Below, in pieces: positions 35,401-47,800 of a stretch of 64,000 nt of DNA. The stretch's first letter is position 1. Each line of letters starts with the position of its first letter. The translations under genes were made by a program, and so were the position numbers. Origin of the DNA: Pelomyxa schiedti (taxonomy: Eukaryota; Evosea; Pelobiontida; Pelomyxidae); contig JAHLWZ010000811.1 of the NCBI GenBank assembly GCA_020536535.1, positions 58,389 through 122,388 on the forward strand. The letters run 5' to 3'. The notes below the pieces were generated by a model. It was not told the DNA's origin. It saw only the letters and a program-made list of their open reading frames with translations, and did not search any database.

Positions 35401-36275
35401 CTGCTCTGGCCTATCAGTTGCATGGAACTGAATTCTCTCATGAATTTGAGACTCAGGCAGCGAATCTTTGTCTAATCCCCTCGGCCATGCAAGGCATTAA
35501 CATTCCGTTCCTTTCCCCCCCAGATGACCCATTTCCCCAACATTTTACGGAAATTCCAGGCATCAATGTGGCCAATTTTGAGAGGACTGCTGATAAAACC
35601 ATGATGATAGATTTGAAAGGTGGTGGTGGCATCCTCGTCGAGGCCAAGGACCGTGATCAGTTTGACAGCACCCATGTGGAGGAGGTGTTGCACAAACTCA
35701 GCACCCATGCAACCCCAGAACAGCAACTTTCCCTGGTATTCCTCAGGGAGATGAATAAGCGCCCGTACCGTCTGCACGCCGCCGTCGACAAAATTTGGCA
35801 AGTAAGATGGCAGCCCGTGATGCTGGCAGGCACAAAACAGATGAAGTGCAGTGTCTTCCATCCCAAATACACTGAGAAATGTGGATTTAGGAGGAACAAG
35901 AAAAGTGGAGCCAAGGTTAAATCCTGCACCACGAGTGACGCTGAGACTGACACTGATACTGACTCTGTGACCACCACAGCGAAAGTTGACACGGAACCGA
36001 ACTTTGATGTTAATGGGCTGTGCATTATCTTCGAGGTTGGTGATGTCAAGCCACCACGTTCTCCATTTATGAAACAAGACAGTGCTGAGACCGATACCGA
36101 TACCGATACCGATACCGATACCGATACCGATACCGATACCGATACCGAGACAGAGACCCACAAAAACCCAAAACACACCAATCATTCCTGGAGGGAAAAT
36201 AACTCGGTCATAGAGCATTGGAGTCGCACTTTTTATTTTTTGGTATATTCGGATCTTGCCATGTATACCGCCTGA
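32401..36275 (+). CDS. Crinkler/RHS-type protein: P-loop NTPase with PD-(D/E)XK-like nuclease region
   Basis: The ATG at 32401 (MLSAAGKWGKRQQQP) starts a long Lys/Thr/Pro/Ala-rich basic region with nuclear-signal-like KRSRTR. Residues near 33290-33480 look globular (VPIGATCLIPVSKEVKLSKS, ECEEVFAWYIGED). A heptad-repeat segment AEERKKA follows. The NTPase has Walker A GSSGMGKTQLAFAL (33890-33930); a poly-T intron (33946-34015) is removed to give DEDVIFIAYDAPNEQSIYHC. Walker B is PLIFMDEIPQQDE (34395), with a sensor-like TVILSGTNSHAIEML. Near 35600-35690, MIDLKGGGGILVEAKDRDQF has the E-x-K of a PD-(D/E)XK nuclease. The tail is Asp/Thr repeats and VIEHWSRTF. A first intron at about 33505-33550 is needed to join frames; a frameshift is the alternative. 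The architecture matches the NTPase-nuclease class shared by Crinkler effectors and trypanosome RHS proteins. Biological role here is unknown. Confidence 0.75.
33560..33664 (+). repeat. 21-nt tandem repeat encoding AEERKKA heptads (5 units)
   Basis: Five units of a GCGGCAGAAGAGAG-type 21-mer with small changes encode charged heptads predicted to form a single alpha helix or coiled coil, just before the NTPase domain. Units begin at 33560, 33581, 33602, 33623 and 33644. The third and fourth units are nearly identical, so copy number probably varies. Confidence 0.9.
36090..36143 (+). repeat. (ACCGAT)n hexanucleotide repeat, 9 copies, coding (Thr-Asp)n
   Basis: Nine perfect copies of ACCGAT in the C-terminal part of the Crinkler/RHS-type gene, in frame and encoding alternating Thr-Asp. 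Imperfect related codons flank it on both sides (from 35942 and up to 36160). Perfect identity suggests recent expansion. Confidence 0.9.
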
Positions 36276-36370
36276 GAGGCTGGAAAGACCACGACTTGGC
36301 CAAAATTTTCGAAAATCAATTTTCAAATTGTCAGTGTCCCAATTATTGGCCGAGCCCTGTTCGAGTAATA

Positions 36371-39300
36371 ATGGCCGACACGTACTATTCGGCCGACGGC
36401 GAAGATGATTGCGACCACGACGACATGGACGCCGACGGTGGGGCCGCCCAAGTCATCTACTCCACGTCTTCCACCTACATCGACGAGGACGCCAGCACAA
36501 CCACGGACGGCCCCCCGCCCGGCGACGGCGACGACGACGCCGTGGTAGACGCGTGCTCGGGTGTGTGCTTCGGCCGAAGCCAAGGCAGGCGCCCCTCGTC
36601 GTCGACCAATGCAACGGCGCCTGCAACGTTCGCGCCAACCTCGGCACCGCTGCCGTCGTTCACGTCGACCCCAACCTCAGCTGCTGCTGCTACCCAGGCG
36701 ACCAAGTTGGCCGACCCGTACCTTGGGGCCTACGACGCCGCCGCCGCCGGCGATTCCAGCAATTGCAGACCCAAATGTAATGCCACCACCAGCACCAGCA
36801 CCAGCACCAGCACCAGCACCAGCAGCAGCAGCAGCAGCAGCACCGATTCCACGAACGCTGTTAGCGCATGTGGTTCTGGCTCTGGCTCTGGCTCTTGTCG
36901 TGGCACCAACACGAGAGCGACCATCAATGAAAGTGGCTATATTGACGGAGCTGGTAGCGGCGGTGGCTCGGGGGAGGCATATTCACAGGGGGGAGCTTCT
37001 AGTAGCCTCAGGCAACAGTTGGCCTTGAGGAGGGCCACTGGCGTGACGGTGCAGGTGGTGCAGACGTTGCCTGGTGAAAACCAGCAGCAGCAAGAACAAC
37101 AACAACAACAACAGCAGCAGCAGAAGATACAGAAGCAAATGCAGGAGCAGCAGTTGGCTGTCGGGTCACCACCTCTGTCGTGTGTTACACAGGGACTGCT
37201 ATTGTCTCGCCCTCTGAGTGTTTCCTCTACTTGGTCCAATCTATCATTAGGTATATTGTTTGTTTGTTCTGTGAAGGAATTTGACCTTCTTTTCCTCTCC
37301 TAGGCAAAAATGGGTTTCCTATTGACTGGTGATATATCCTTTTCCGTGCTAGTTCTCTTCCCTAATAATGTTTCTAAAGGAATGAAAGATTTATTGAGAT
37401 AATGAGCTTACCAGAAACAACTCTACAGCAGAGACTTGAGGTTGTTCCCAACTTTTCAAGTGTTTGCTTATCACTGCACAGAAATTCCAGTTGTTAACTT
37501 CCTTTAACAAAAATTTTCTGAGTATTGCTGAGTCTTTTGGGAGGATTATTATTAGTGAGGCGTTCATTCCAGAACAGTATAGGCATGCTCCTAACGTACT
37601 CTGCTTCCCATCTAATTGTGAGTAGAACAATACAACCTATTTCACTTGGTGGCCAGGCTGGAGGTAGGTTCGATACTTTTCCGTCCTCACTTACCTCACC
37701 TTAGGTGAAAAGTATATGTACCATGGTAAGACCAGGTGGGAACAAAATAAAATGTAACTAATAAATCAAGGCATACTTTTTAAATTTGCTACCGACTGGC
37801 TCAAAATTTATGGTGGTGACAAAAATGCTATGAAAGCTGGAGGACATGATCTGAAGGGTTTGATGAGGTTTCATTTTACTCAATGCTTAACTTTACTTTT
37901 TATCAAATATCTAAAGAAATGAAGTCACATCTCTACAGATATTACTCTTGCCCTGGCATTCATACCCCACTGATGGCCCTTATAGGTAACTAAGTTCTCA
38001 GAACTTGTTCTGGATTTAATAAATGGAAAGACTTTCGGGGGTTCCGTCTTGTGGCTATGACAGTGTTACCAATAAATAAGACTACTCTTATATATGGCTC
38101 TGCCAACGGTATGTCCATGATTGCTTTTCTGTGTCACTAAAAGTCCAAGCTGGGCGGCAAGTGTACTGCAAAATATCAAGTACTTTATTTTGCATATCGT
38201 TTTCCATGTAACAGAGGAAATGCAGAATACAACCAAGTTATGGAACATGCTGGAAAGCGATTAAATCTTAAAGGTCATTGGTGTGGCTTTGTTGGGCCAG
38301 ACTCGAAATTCTTGTACAGTCCTTGTGATATTGAAGGCCATTTGGTATGTTTTTATTTCTTGACACAAAATTTATTTCCAACAGGGTTTGGATAACCGAT
38401 TTTATGTATGTGATTTTGCACGGACTTTTCCACCCACAGCTGGGAAAGATGTAAATAAATCATTTTTGTATAAATTGTTCAGGTTTTCCATAACTCAAAC
38501 TTTGTAATGCATTTCAACCTTCTTCAAGGCCCGAATTTGTCTCCACTTGGAAAAAACCATTGTGCAGTGATGCTTTCAGTAAAATTTGTGCCCAAAATGG
38601 GGCAGAACATAACCCAGAGGTCTTAAATCCCAAGGAAAGCTACCTTTCTAAAATTCCCAACAGATTGTTGAAGCAACTGACTTCTTGTTAAATACAACAA
38701 TACCTCGTTTCGCTGCAACCCTTGAGAGAAGTTACCAACAGACACAAAATATCCCCCAGGTATTTTTCCCTAGCAACAGATCCTCTAGATCCTCTCTTAC
38801 AGACTCAGATCACAGAAACAATTCACCGTGAAGGGATAAATGTAAGATACCTTGGTCGATTGCTTTCTTTTTTGACTGAGAAGTCCCTCAGACTTGCTCT
38901 TATTCACGAGATGATTGCGCGTGTGGCAAAAAACAGACTCTATGAACTGCTTCGAGTAACAATGAGGGTATGGAACAAGTACAGTATACATTCTCACAAA
39001 ACATCAGGAAAGAAAAACACTGGAAGAAGATGCACATAGAGAAGTTATCATAATTTTTTTGAACTCTGTCATTGGCATCACCCCTGCAAATCCGGCATTC
39101 ATATTTTGGAGACCTCACCTTATGGTTGGTTTCTTCAATTGATTTTTGCGCTCAACTTGTCATTAGAAGGAGTTGGAGCAACATTTTGAGCAAAGTCATG
39201 AAGCACCTGAATTTTCTGCTGGCTATATCAAACTTAGGGAGGTGTTGAATATGTATGACCTCTTTGTTCGCATCCAAGTACTCACAGGAGTACATCTGAC

Positions 39301-42272
39301 TTCTGGGGCCGTTTCTGAGCTAAAGAATTCTACATCTTTTACTTTTGTGTCAACAGATTTGAAACGGGTATCCTTTCTGAGTGTCTTTTTTTCCCCTCCA
39401 CTAAATGACATAAGGTGTCACCTTGTGTTAAGTATATGAACGTAATCAGGTCTCCCTACCCTCCAAAAAAAGAAAAAAAAAAAAAACTGAACCCTGTCCA
39501 TAAAGTATGGCTGAAGCCAATGCTCTTCATATTCAGTCCATGCGTTCATATGAAAAGTCTTGTCAATCTTGTGAGAGAATGTTCCACCTTGCAATGACAA
39601 AATTTGAGCAGGTAATAAGTCCCGATTCCGGTGTCTTTTTCAAATAAATTTAGGCAATTCAAGCCACACCTGACAACATTAGCATCCTCAACAACTATGG
39701 AGATGTTCTTGTTGAACATGCTATTCTTGTTTGCCAAAGTGTATCTGTGAAAGATTATATCGAGAAGTACTTCTTCAAACTACTTAGCTTGCTCTACCCA
39801 ATACTAGGTCCTTGGAAAGCTACACACTTGCCAATAACTTCACTAAGCTGTTAGAACTTGGGAATACGGTGGCGGCTCTGAACCCTTTGTGGGAAGAGCA
39901 AGTTTTACTCCTGTTTTAGGCACAGTTTTTTCATTCTTTCCAGGACTCCCTCCTAGCGGCTGCGTCAAAGTGTTTTGATATGGCACTCAAACTTGCTAAT
40001 TCTGATAAACCTGCTTCCGCCCCGATTCACAAAGCGTGGGGTGATGTGCTTGTCAAGAGGGCAAGGAAGAACAACAGTACATCACTTTACACAGAAGCGG
40101 GTAACTTAACATTATCACAATTGAGAAATCACGATCTTCAGGAATACATTATAAGTTAGCCTTCGAGTTTGAGCACCCTCAGTCAGCCCTAAAACTTGGA
40201 GATATCAGTACAGCGTGCTTGTACGAAATTACCAACAATTGTCCTGCAACAACTTTCAACTCCCTTGTTGTATTTAGACCCGCTCTGATTACGGCAGTAC
40301 GCCACAGTCAATTAGTGCTACTACTCATCTTGTTTTGTCACAGGAAACACTGCAATACTTTTCTTTGCTCCACAAAATTCAAATACTTATTCTGCAACAT
40401 TGCTCTCTAGACACACTGATTCTTACCACCATTCACCAGAATGCTACTAACATCTTTCACTTAGACCTTTCACAAACTGCCAATGTACTTTAGAGTCTCC
40501 TGTCTCTTACTGATTCTTTTTAGATTTCTCAACTGGATTTAATTGAAGTACTACGTGCCTGTTCTTGCCTCACCGTTCTCAATCTCGCAGAGTGTCCTGG
40601 TGTGGATGATACTGTAGTTAGTGCTATAAGTGTTCACTGTCCCTACTTGACGTTTCTTTCACTTGGTTTGTAACGAATCTACGATTTCTTTATTTACCCT
40701 TGCGAAGAAAAAACTTCGATTAATTCATTACAACCACTGGCTTCAACTTGTCAGAAGCTCCAAACAATCATCTTGTCTCATCTTTCAGCCCCTCTTCCCT
40801 CTGCACTTGCACCAGGTATTTTCCTATTTCCTTTTTACTGAATATTGATCATCCAACAGCTGCCACGGCATTGGATGTCAACCACACTAAACTCACTAAA
40901 ATGGATCTCCTGCTGTTCCTCAAGACTCATTTGTTTCTCAAGAAGTTGGATCTATCACATAATTCCAATGTTGATGACCATGTGATCGCACAGCTTACTT
41001 CCAGCTGTACTTCTCTGACATCACTTGACATAAGTGACTGCCATGTAACTGATGCAGCCATAAGGTTGTGAACCAAATCGGAAACACATCTAACCCAGTT
41101 AGGTCTCTTTCATCCTGCACAGACCTTAACACACTTATTTTTCAGTCAACGGTCGGGCTGTCTGAATGCAATACCTTTTTCTCTAAATGCGGACCCAAGT
41201 TTACAAATCTTGAGCTAGTGTGTCCGTTTATGGATGTTCCAACACTAGAAGCATTGTCTTCTTCTTGTGGCTTGCTACAAAAACTCAAGTTGTCTTTTGA
41301 TGTGGTCTGCACTTTGCAATGCTCTTTCGTGCACCATTAATCCTTGCATAGAAAAGTGATAATGCTTTACGTGACTTATTTTGTGCTTGTAAATCCTTGC
41401 AATCCCTTTCAGTTCTGAATTTTATATCTGATTGGTACGTTCAAAATTAGGAGAATGTGAGCTAATTTTGTTAGTTCCTTTCAAGCTGCGTGTTCTCTTA
41501 ACCTTCGTCATCTGGCCGTTCCCCGTTGCAGACATTTGTCTGACCACTCTTTTAAGGCAGTTACCAAGTACTTCCTCTCCTCAGTTTATCTAGTATTCAT
41601 AGGGTATAGTTGTAAGGAATTGACATTTCTTGACCTAAGTGAAACCAACATTGGCTCTAATGTTCTCGCCTCAATTGCCTTTGCATGCGTCAAACTGCAA
41701 AATCTCAATTTGAGTAGATGCAAACTTATCACTGTATTCCCTAACAAACTGTCTTTTTTGATAATTTTCCCTTCTAGGATGAGGCAATTACCGCCATCTC
41801 GAATTCACTTCATGACCTGAGAATGTTGAACCTCAGTTTTTGTCTACTGATTTCTGAAATTGGGGTGTGCTTTTCTATCATGGTCCTTTTTTTTTTTACC
41901 TATTCCCAGGTGTTAAACAAGTGTATTTTCTTAGAAGAGTTGGATTTAGAGTCTTGTGAAAATGTATCTGATCTCTCCATTCAGGTTGTTCAAAAAATGA
42001 AATTATACCTGAATAAATGGAGCTGACTGTACTACTTCAGGCCCTTTCACACTTACCATGGTTGAGTTCTATGAATATCAAGGACTGCGGCTATGTTGGA
42101 GATTTAGGAGCAATTGCTGTTATAGAAAACTCACTTTTTTTGAAGGTTGGTAGAAAACAGTAATGTCGGTAACTCCCTCTAGGCTTTGACTTTGGGTAAA
42201 AATAAAATTTCCGACACAGTGTTGGAAAAACTTGTTAACAAACGAACTGACATTACAATCACGTCCCCTTAG
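36371..42272 (+). CDS. clu: CLU (clustered mitochondria) protein with TPR and C-terminal LRR domain
   Basis: CLU/CLUH/cluA proteins bind mRNAs of mitochondrial proteins and control organelle distribution in the cytosol. The ATG at 36371 (MADTYYSADGEDD) opens a GC-rich low-complexity exon with Thr/Ser and Gln repeats. The CLU core runs from about 37390 to 38450: RFIEIMSLPETTLQQRLE, AMKAGGHDLKGLMRFHF, GYRLVAMTVLPINKTTLIYG then SANGMS, AGKRLNLKGHWCGFVGP, CDIEGHLGLDNRFYVCDFAR then TFPPTAGKD. TPR-like segments follow (AIQATPDNISILNNYGDVLV; AASKCFDMALKLANSD). The frame then continues across two clean introns (50 nt at about 40297-40346; 47 nt near 40489) into LRRs: ILILQHCSLDTL, LTVLNLAECPGVDDTVV, LKKLDLSHNSNVDDHVI and LTFLDLSETNIGSNVL. 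These end ALTLGKNKISDTVLEKLV and TAG at 42270-42272. No stop or ATG separates TPR from LRR. Some middle exons are unresolved. Confidence 0.82.
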
Positions 42273-42291
42273 TATTTTCCCTGCTCCTTTT

Positions 42292-44802
42292 ATGGTCAGC
42301 TCACAAAAAAAGTCTAAACAAGGTCAAAGGCCCACCAACTGAAACAGCAATAAAAAGCTTGGTGCGAGATTTGCAGCAAATAAATGAGAATCCACTTCCC
42401 TATATATCAGCACACCCACTGGCTTCTGACATGTTTATTTGGCATGTCAATTTGCTGGGGACAGGTTGCCTTCCTTGAAAGGTCCCCTTGTAATATTTAC
42501 CTTATTTTTAGAAGGGACTCCGTATGCAACTGGATTGTTTCACATAGAACTACAGTTTCCACCTGACTATCCCAATTCCTCTCCAAGTGCACAGCTACTA
42601 GTCTCCCTGCCCCATCCACATGTTCACAATAACAGGTAAAAAGTTCAAGGCTATTCAGTAAACTTATTCCCAAAATAGGATCTGCTTGGATATTTTGAGG
42701 TAATGTGTTTCAACTGTTGCCTCCCTACTTAAGACTTCCAGTGACTACCAAGACTATTTTCATCACGTAAAAACCAAATCTGGTCACCAAGTAACAACTG
42801 GTTGGACAAGTGCATATTCTGTTCAATCTATACTTTTGCAAATGCAAAGTAAATGGGTTTTTTGTGCCAGACATTCTGATTCATTCCCTCTTCTTTCACA
42901 TAGCATTTTTGATTGAACTCGAAGATGATGAGGGACAAGGTCCACCAGCTCAGTTTTTGAAAAGTATTCCTGCAGCCATCAAGGCTTCTTTGGAGTTTAC
43001 ATGGTTACCACTGCCCTAATTCTACCTATCGTTGACTTCAAGACAAGCCCCAAATGCCCACACAAACCAGGAAGTCCTTGGCCTCCACTGCCGGCAACCA
43101 CAATCGCTGCAAAGCGACCTGTAAGATTTTCCAACCAGACAACAACTTACGCACTTTAGACTACATTTGAAGACCAAATCATGCAAGAACTTCGCTGTTA
43201 CCATTCCCGCGTTTCCTTTGTTGAAGATTGCATTGGAGTCGGATTGCAAGTCACTTATTACCCGTTTGTTTTATCAGTTGCTTGGAATAGAAAAGTCTCA
43301 CTGTACTTTTCCCCTAAAAACAGTCCCCGAATGGGTGCCCCATTCCCTATCAAGTCCATTGTGACACCTTTTGAATTTTTGAGCAAGTCCGCGTTCTACG
43401 GGGGACATAAACTGTCAATTCTCAAAGAACCCCTTACTCACTGGATACCTTTATGCATGGCCCACAATGTCTTATTAATTTCTATTAATAACTCAACATA
43501 GATATCAATGAGGAACACGGGAAAATTGCGCGACAACTTATCAGAGAATCCTTAAGCTTAATTACACTTGGGGTACCTAATCGGTTCTCACCAGAAATGG
43601 CTCTAAAGGTGATACCATCGATTCTCTCCTCCATGGTAGTTAACATGATGAACGGCACCACACATGGTAGGCTGGGCATCCAAACTTCCCTAATTCTTCT
43701 CTCCAGCGTCCATAAAAGCACTGGAAGGTTACTGTAGCTTTCACCGACTCATGTTGATGTTTTTATTTGATCACCCTGAAATAGGAGGTTGAGAGGTTGG
43801 TACATCTCACTGCTGATTCCTCAATGTCCTGTAGTTTGGGCTGATTCCACTATCAAAAATTTTATTCAGTTCCCAGATTACCGAATGAAGAAAGTTTGAC
43901 TGACCCCACAGGAGTTTTAACTATTTAACCCTACTTTTAGTATGTCCCAAATCTCGGTGAGTTCATACCGTTATTACTCATTTCAGCATATACCTGGTCC
44001 CACATTGCACAATCCCTTTTGGAGGAAACACTGGACAGAAATGTGCTGTGGCTCTTAAGACGAGAACCCTGTATGGCTTTGATTTTCTGACAGTAACTTA
44101 TGCCCTTTCTTTTAAAAAGCACTGGCCAATCCCTATGCAATGGTAGATGTCCCAACGCGTTTGGAGAAAACTTTCAAAGGCTCATGTGTTTCTTTGCGGC
44201 TTCTTATGTTTCATGTGTATTTCATTGAGACAATTGGGCACCCAAAGAACATGGGTTTTGCTCATATTGCCAGCCAATACGACACTATGCATGGGAAACC
44301 ACCCATGGCTGTAAAGGAAGACTTGCAAAAGCAAACCATGGCCATTTTGGCTGTAGACAATTGGAGGTAATTGCCCCCAGTTTGTGTCAATTAACTCTGT
44401 TTGCAGTGGTGCTTTTTCCCGGTTGCAAATTGCATACCCAGGGGATGTCAATTTTGATGCCTGGTTGAGGCAAAGCATAGTACACTCTGCCTCCAAGGGA
44501 TACCACAAGTATGTTCCGCTTTCTGTTCTTTTCTCCCTCACCTCATTTTTTTTGTTGACTTCCGCAGCCCCTGTGCATTTGTACCCGCCACTCCACCAAG
44601 TCCTCCGGTGACCCACAATTCTTATTTGCAGCAACCCACCGCCACGGCGGCGGCGCCAACGCAATCACCTCCTACACACTCTACTTCTACCACTACACCA
44701 GCAAAGAGCCCAGCCTCAGCAGACCGTCATAGAAACCTCTCTACCTCTGAAGAGTGGCAAACCATTCCCAGAAAACCCAAAAAGAAGAACCACAAGCATT
44801 AA
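42292..44802 (+). CDS. Large E2-like protein (UBC domain plus long C-terminal region)
   Basis: The N-terminal UBC fold is clear: LVRDLQQINENPLPYISAHP, LASDMFIWHVNLLG, ATGLFHIELQFPPDYPNSSP and PHPHVHNN. A 2-nt split codon across an intron then gives RICLDILR with the Cys expected as the thioester site. Later TTGWTSAYSVQSILLQMQ is the usual helix. After the UBC domain an exon gives FTCPKCPHKPGSPWPPLP, a small CxxCxH motif, then about 500 residues with EDQIMQELRCYHSRVSFVED, FYGGHKLSILKEPLTHWIPL, NPYAMVDVPTRLEKTFKGSC and GAFSRLQIAYPGDVNFDAWL. This region I recognise only as resembling the long tails of some protist E2 proteins. It ends in a Thr/Pro/Ser tail and IPRKPKKKNHKH. The start at 42292 (MVSSQKKSKQ) needs an unusually short 25-nt intron, so the N-terminus is tentative. 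Confidence 0.72.
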
Positions 44803-44852
44803 AAAAATTTTTATTTTTACTGGTTTGTTGTCTGCTTCCTCACACTCTGAAC

Positions 44853-47800
44853 TCAGTCCATCAATCCACCACTCACAACCACATTTGCAGTAGCAGGTGC
44901 AGTTGTGGTTGTAGTAGGTTCCAGAATTGTTGGCTGGGGTGTCTGTTTTTCATCCAGCTTCTCACCTTGCTTTTCCTCTAGCTTCTCGTCGGTATCCACG
45001 GTACTCACGGGTGCGTATGTTGTCCCTTGTTGTGTTCTCTTCCGCCACCAGAGGAACCCCAGTACACAACCGGCACTAACAGCAGCTACTCCACATACAA
45101 CCCCAAATACAATTCCGGCAATAGTTCCATCAGAGAGCTGTTTGGGGAAATCGAAATTAATAAAATGAGTCGAGTTAGGCCGGTACTTACCCCGTTATCT
45201 TCTACGGGTTGAATGGGCATTGCTGATTTGATGAATGTGGTGGTGATATAGCCCTCTGAACTTCCCGAACCTTGGACAAATACGTACCAGTACTGCGGTT
45301 TGCCTTTCACTGCAAGGGATGTGATGTTCAGATGAGCGTGCCCACAGGTATGATCAGGGGTGAAGTAACTGCATCCAGTACCGGCATCATCGTCGCACCC
45401 GGAAAAGACTTGAATGTCAGTGTCAAGCAGATTGTCATCAGAGCAGGTAGAAATGTCGATGTACTGGTTACTGCCAGACACTCGATACCACAAACCTGCA
45501 CAAGTGAACACTGGAAGCAGTTTTGTTCTAAGGTGTAACCTTTGTAAGTGGTAGAACCACTGCAATCACCAGAGGATGCATCGGAGTAATAAGTAAAATC
45601 CCCCACTGTCTGTATATCACTCACAATCTCGTAAGGATTGGAACAGAGAGAATTAGATGGCGCAGTGACTTCATTCAGTCAGGCTAGGAAATGGAAGAAA
45701 GAGGGATGAGACCTTCTAAGACATTTAAGCTGAAGATTCCTGTTGTGTCACCAAATCCAGTAACAAATATGTAGTACAGAGCACCAGAATCAGTGTCGAA
45801 CTCAAGCTTCGATGCAAAACCACACGAAGACATGTCGTCATTCCAGCTCCCACATACAGTAGCTGGACACCCAGAGTATACTACAATCATAGTGTCAAAG
45901 TCAGTGTAAGGCCCACAGGTGTCCACACGTAACTTAGATCCTGTCCCGACAACAGAGTACCACACTCCTAGTATCAAGTTAGTAAGAGTTTTGGCAACTA
46001 TAATAATATACACCTTGCTTATTCTGTTGTAGACATGTATCTGAAGAATGAATGGTGCTTAAGGTGTCACCAGTGCCTATAAAAGGTAGGGATGAAATAG
46101 CCAAAGCATGGTCACATGTGCTGTGGTTCACTGGTTGAGCTAAAATACTACGTAAAAAGAAGGTCATTGTGCTACACAGCTGGCATACAATTGTAAAACT
46201 GAATGTGGAAGAAGCCAGTGCTTACACCCACGGGTGTGGCCACAAATATCAAATATTGACGACCTTTTTGTGCAGCCCAAGTTACTTGGGCCTTATTACC
46301 ACAAACAGTGGTGCTAAGAAAACTTAAAGGCGGATTGAATAGAGGAAATAGAGCTACCTTTGTGCTGTACAAGTATATAAAGTGCACGAGGTGTAAACTT
46401 CTATAGTTACAACTGCGCTAGTGGTGTTGGTGCATGTTGTTGCTGTAACTTGTACATTCTCCTCAGGTACATATTGGTACCACCTTCCTGAGTAGATCGG
46501 TCAAAGAATTACCGAATTGAAATCACTACCTTTGCGCTGCGATGATGTGCTGGAGCAATCACCATAGGAATAGGCTGACGTAGTGGTAGTCGCCGAGTAG
46601 TCACCAGGAAGGGTAATGCTTTTGGCAAACCAACATTGGTCGTTTGAGACAGTTTGTTCTATGTTTGTGAAATATTAAAACCACCTTATGAAACGAAAAG
46701 GAGAAAAATACGATTTGCAACAGTGAGAGTAAAGTTTACTCCAGTCAAGTCATTGTGATATCCTGAAACAGCAATCCAATACTCAGTTCCAGATGTCGTG
46801 TTAAATGAAACCTACTGTCATTGAGGAAAGATTTATTACGTTCTAAAAAACTAACTGAAGAGTAGAACCCACAGTAGTCATCGTTGTAACGAATGCATCC
46901 AGTTTCGTTGTGGTTTTCACAATTGTCATAGACTTCAATCATTGTATCATGTCCCTGCCACTTTCAACCATGGACTTGATTTAAATTAAACTTACTGCGC
47001 TGTTCTCATAGCAAGTCGTTGCAATAAGAGTATTGCCATTCCCTTCAACAACAAACCACAGTGCTTTTGCGGAGGGTGAGAGGGAGAAAAAGGTATGGGT
47101 TGAGGTACATCTCTTGTTCGCATTCAAACATGAACTATAACTGGCTGGAACAGCATAAGTTGAATCTGAATATATCCAAGGTATCCTTGGAACCTCCATA
47201 GCATATGAACAATCAGAATGAGGTTTCACAGCAACTTCAGTGAGTAAGAAAAAAAAAAGAAAGAAAAGATAAAGAATGTAACCAGAATCAACAGTAAGCA
47301 CAAAACTTCCTCGACTGCCTGAATAACCAGTAACAAAAATATAATAAGTTATGGATGCTGAAGATTCCCACGTGATCTGAGAACCCCGGTCACAGTAGTC
47401 GTCATTCTAGAACCATTAAAGAAAGTTTTATTCCAGGGAGGCAACTCTTCCCACACAGCCAGAGGCTACACCATTGCTACAGTTACTGTAGATCTCAATA
47501 AGAGTATCATAATTCACTGCATCGTCACATGTGTTCGCCAAAAATGTCATGTCTTTTCCAGTGATTTTGTACCACATGCCTATTACAATATTATTGGAAT
47601 GTCACTGTAAGAAGATATACCTCCAAGAGAGGAATAAGAGCAAGCACTATAACAGGACGGAAGGCCAACAGTGGAACCACTTGTTACATAAGGAAGTTGG
47701 GCATTATTAATTGTCACGGCACCAGAGCAATTGGAGTTTGCATAAACAACATCTGCACAAGATTGTAGGTGCAAAGCAGAGTGTAAATGAAGTAACCTAC

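Noticed and set aside
36090-36143. Short tandem repeats as a CRISPR-like array
   Set aside because: Contiguous hexamers without spacers, in frame in a coding exon.
35472-36326. A 284-codon minus-strand frame and a 174-codon frame with serine-valine repeats
   Set aside because: Antisense to the Crinkler/RHS-type gene; the repeats are the complement of the Thr-Asp hexanucleotide.
37660-37690. GGTTCGAT as a tRNA T-loop
   Set aside because: No matching acceptor stem, anticodon arm or length; it lies in an intron or exon edge of the CLU gene.
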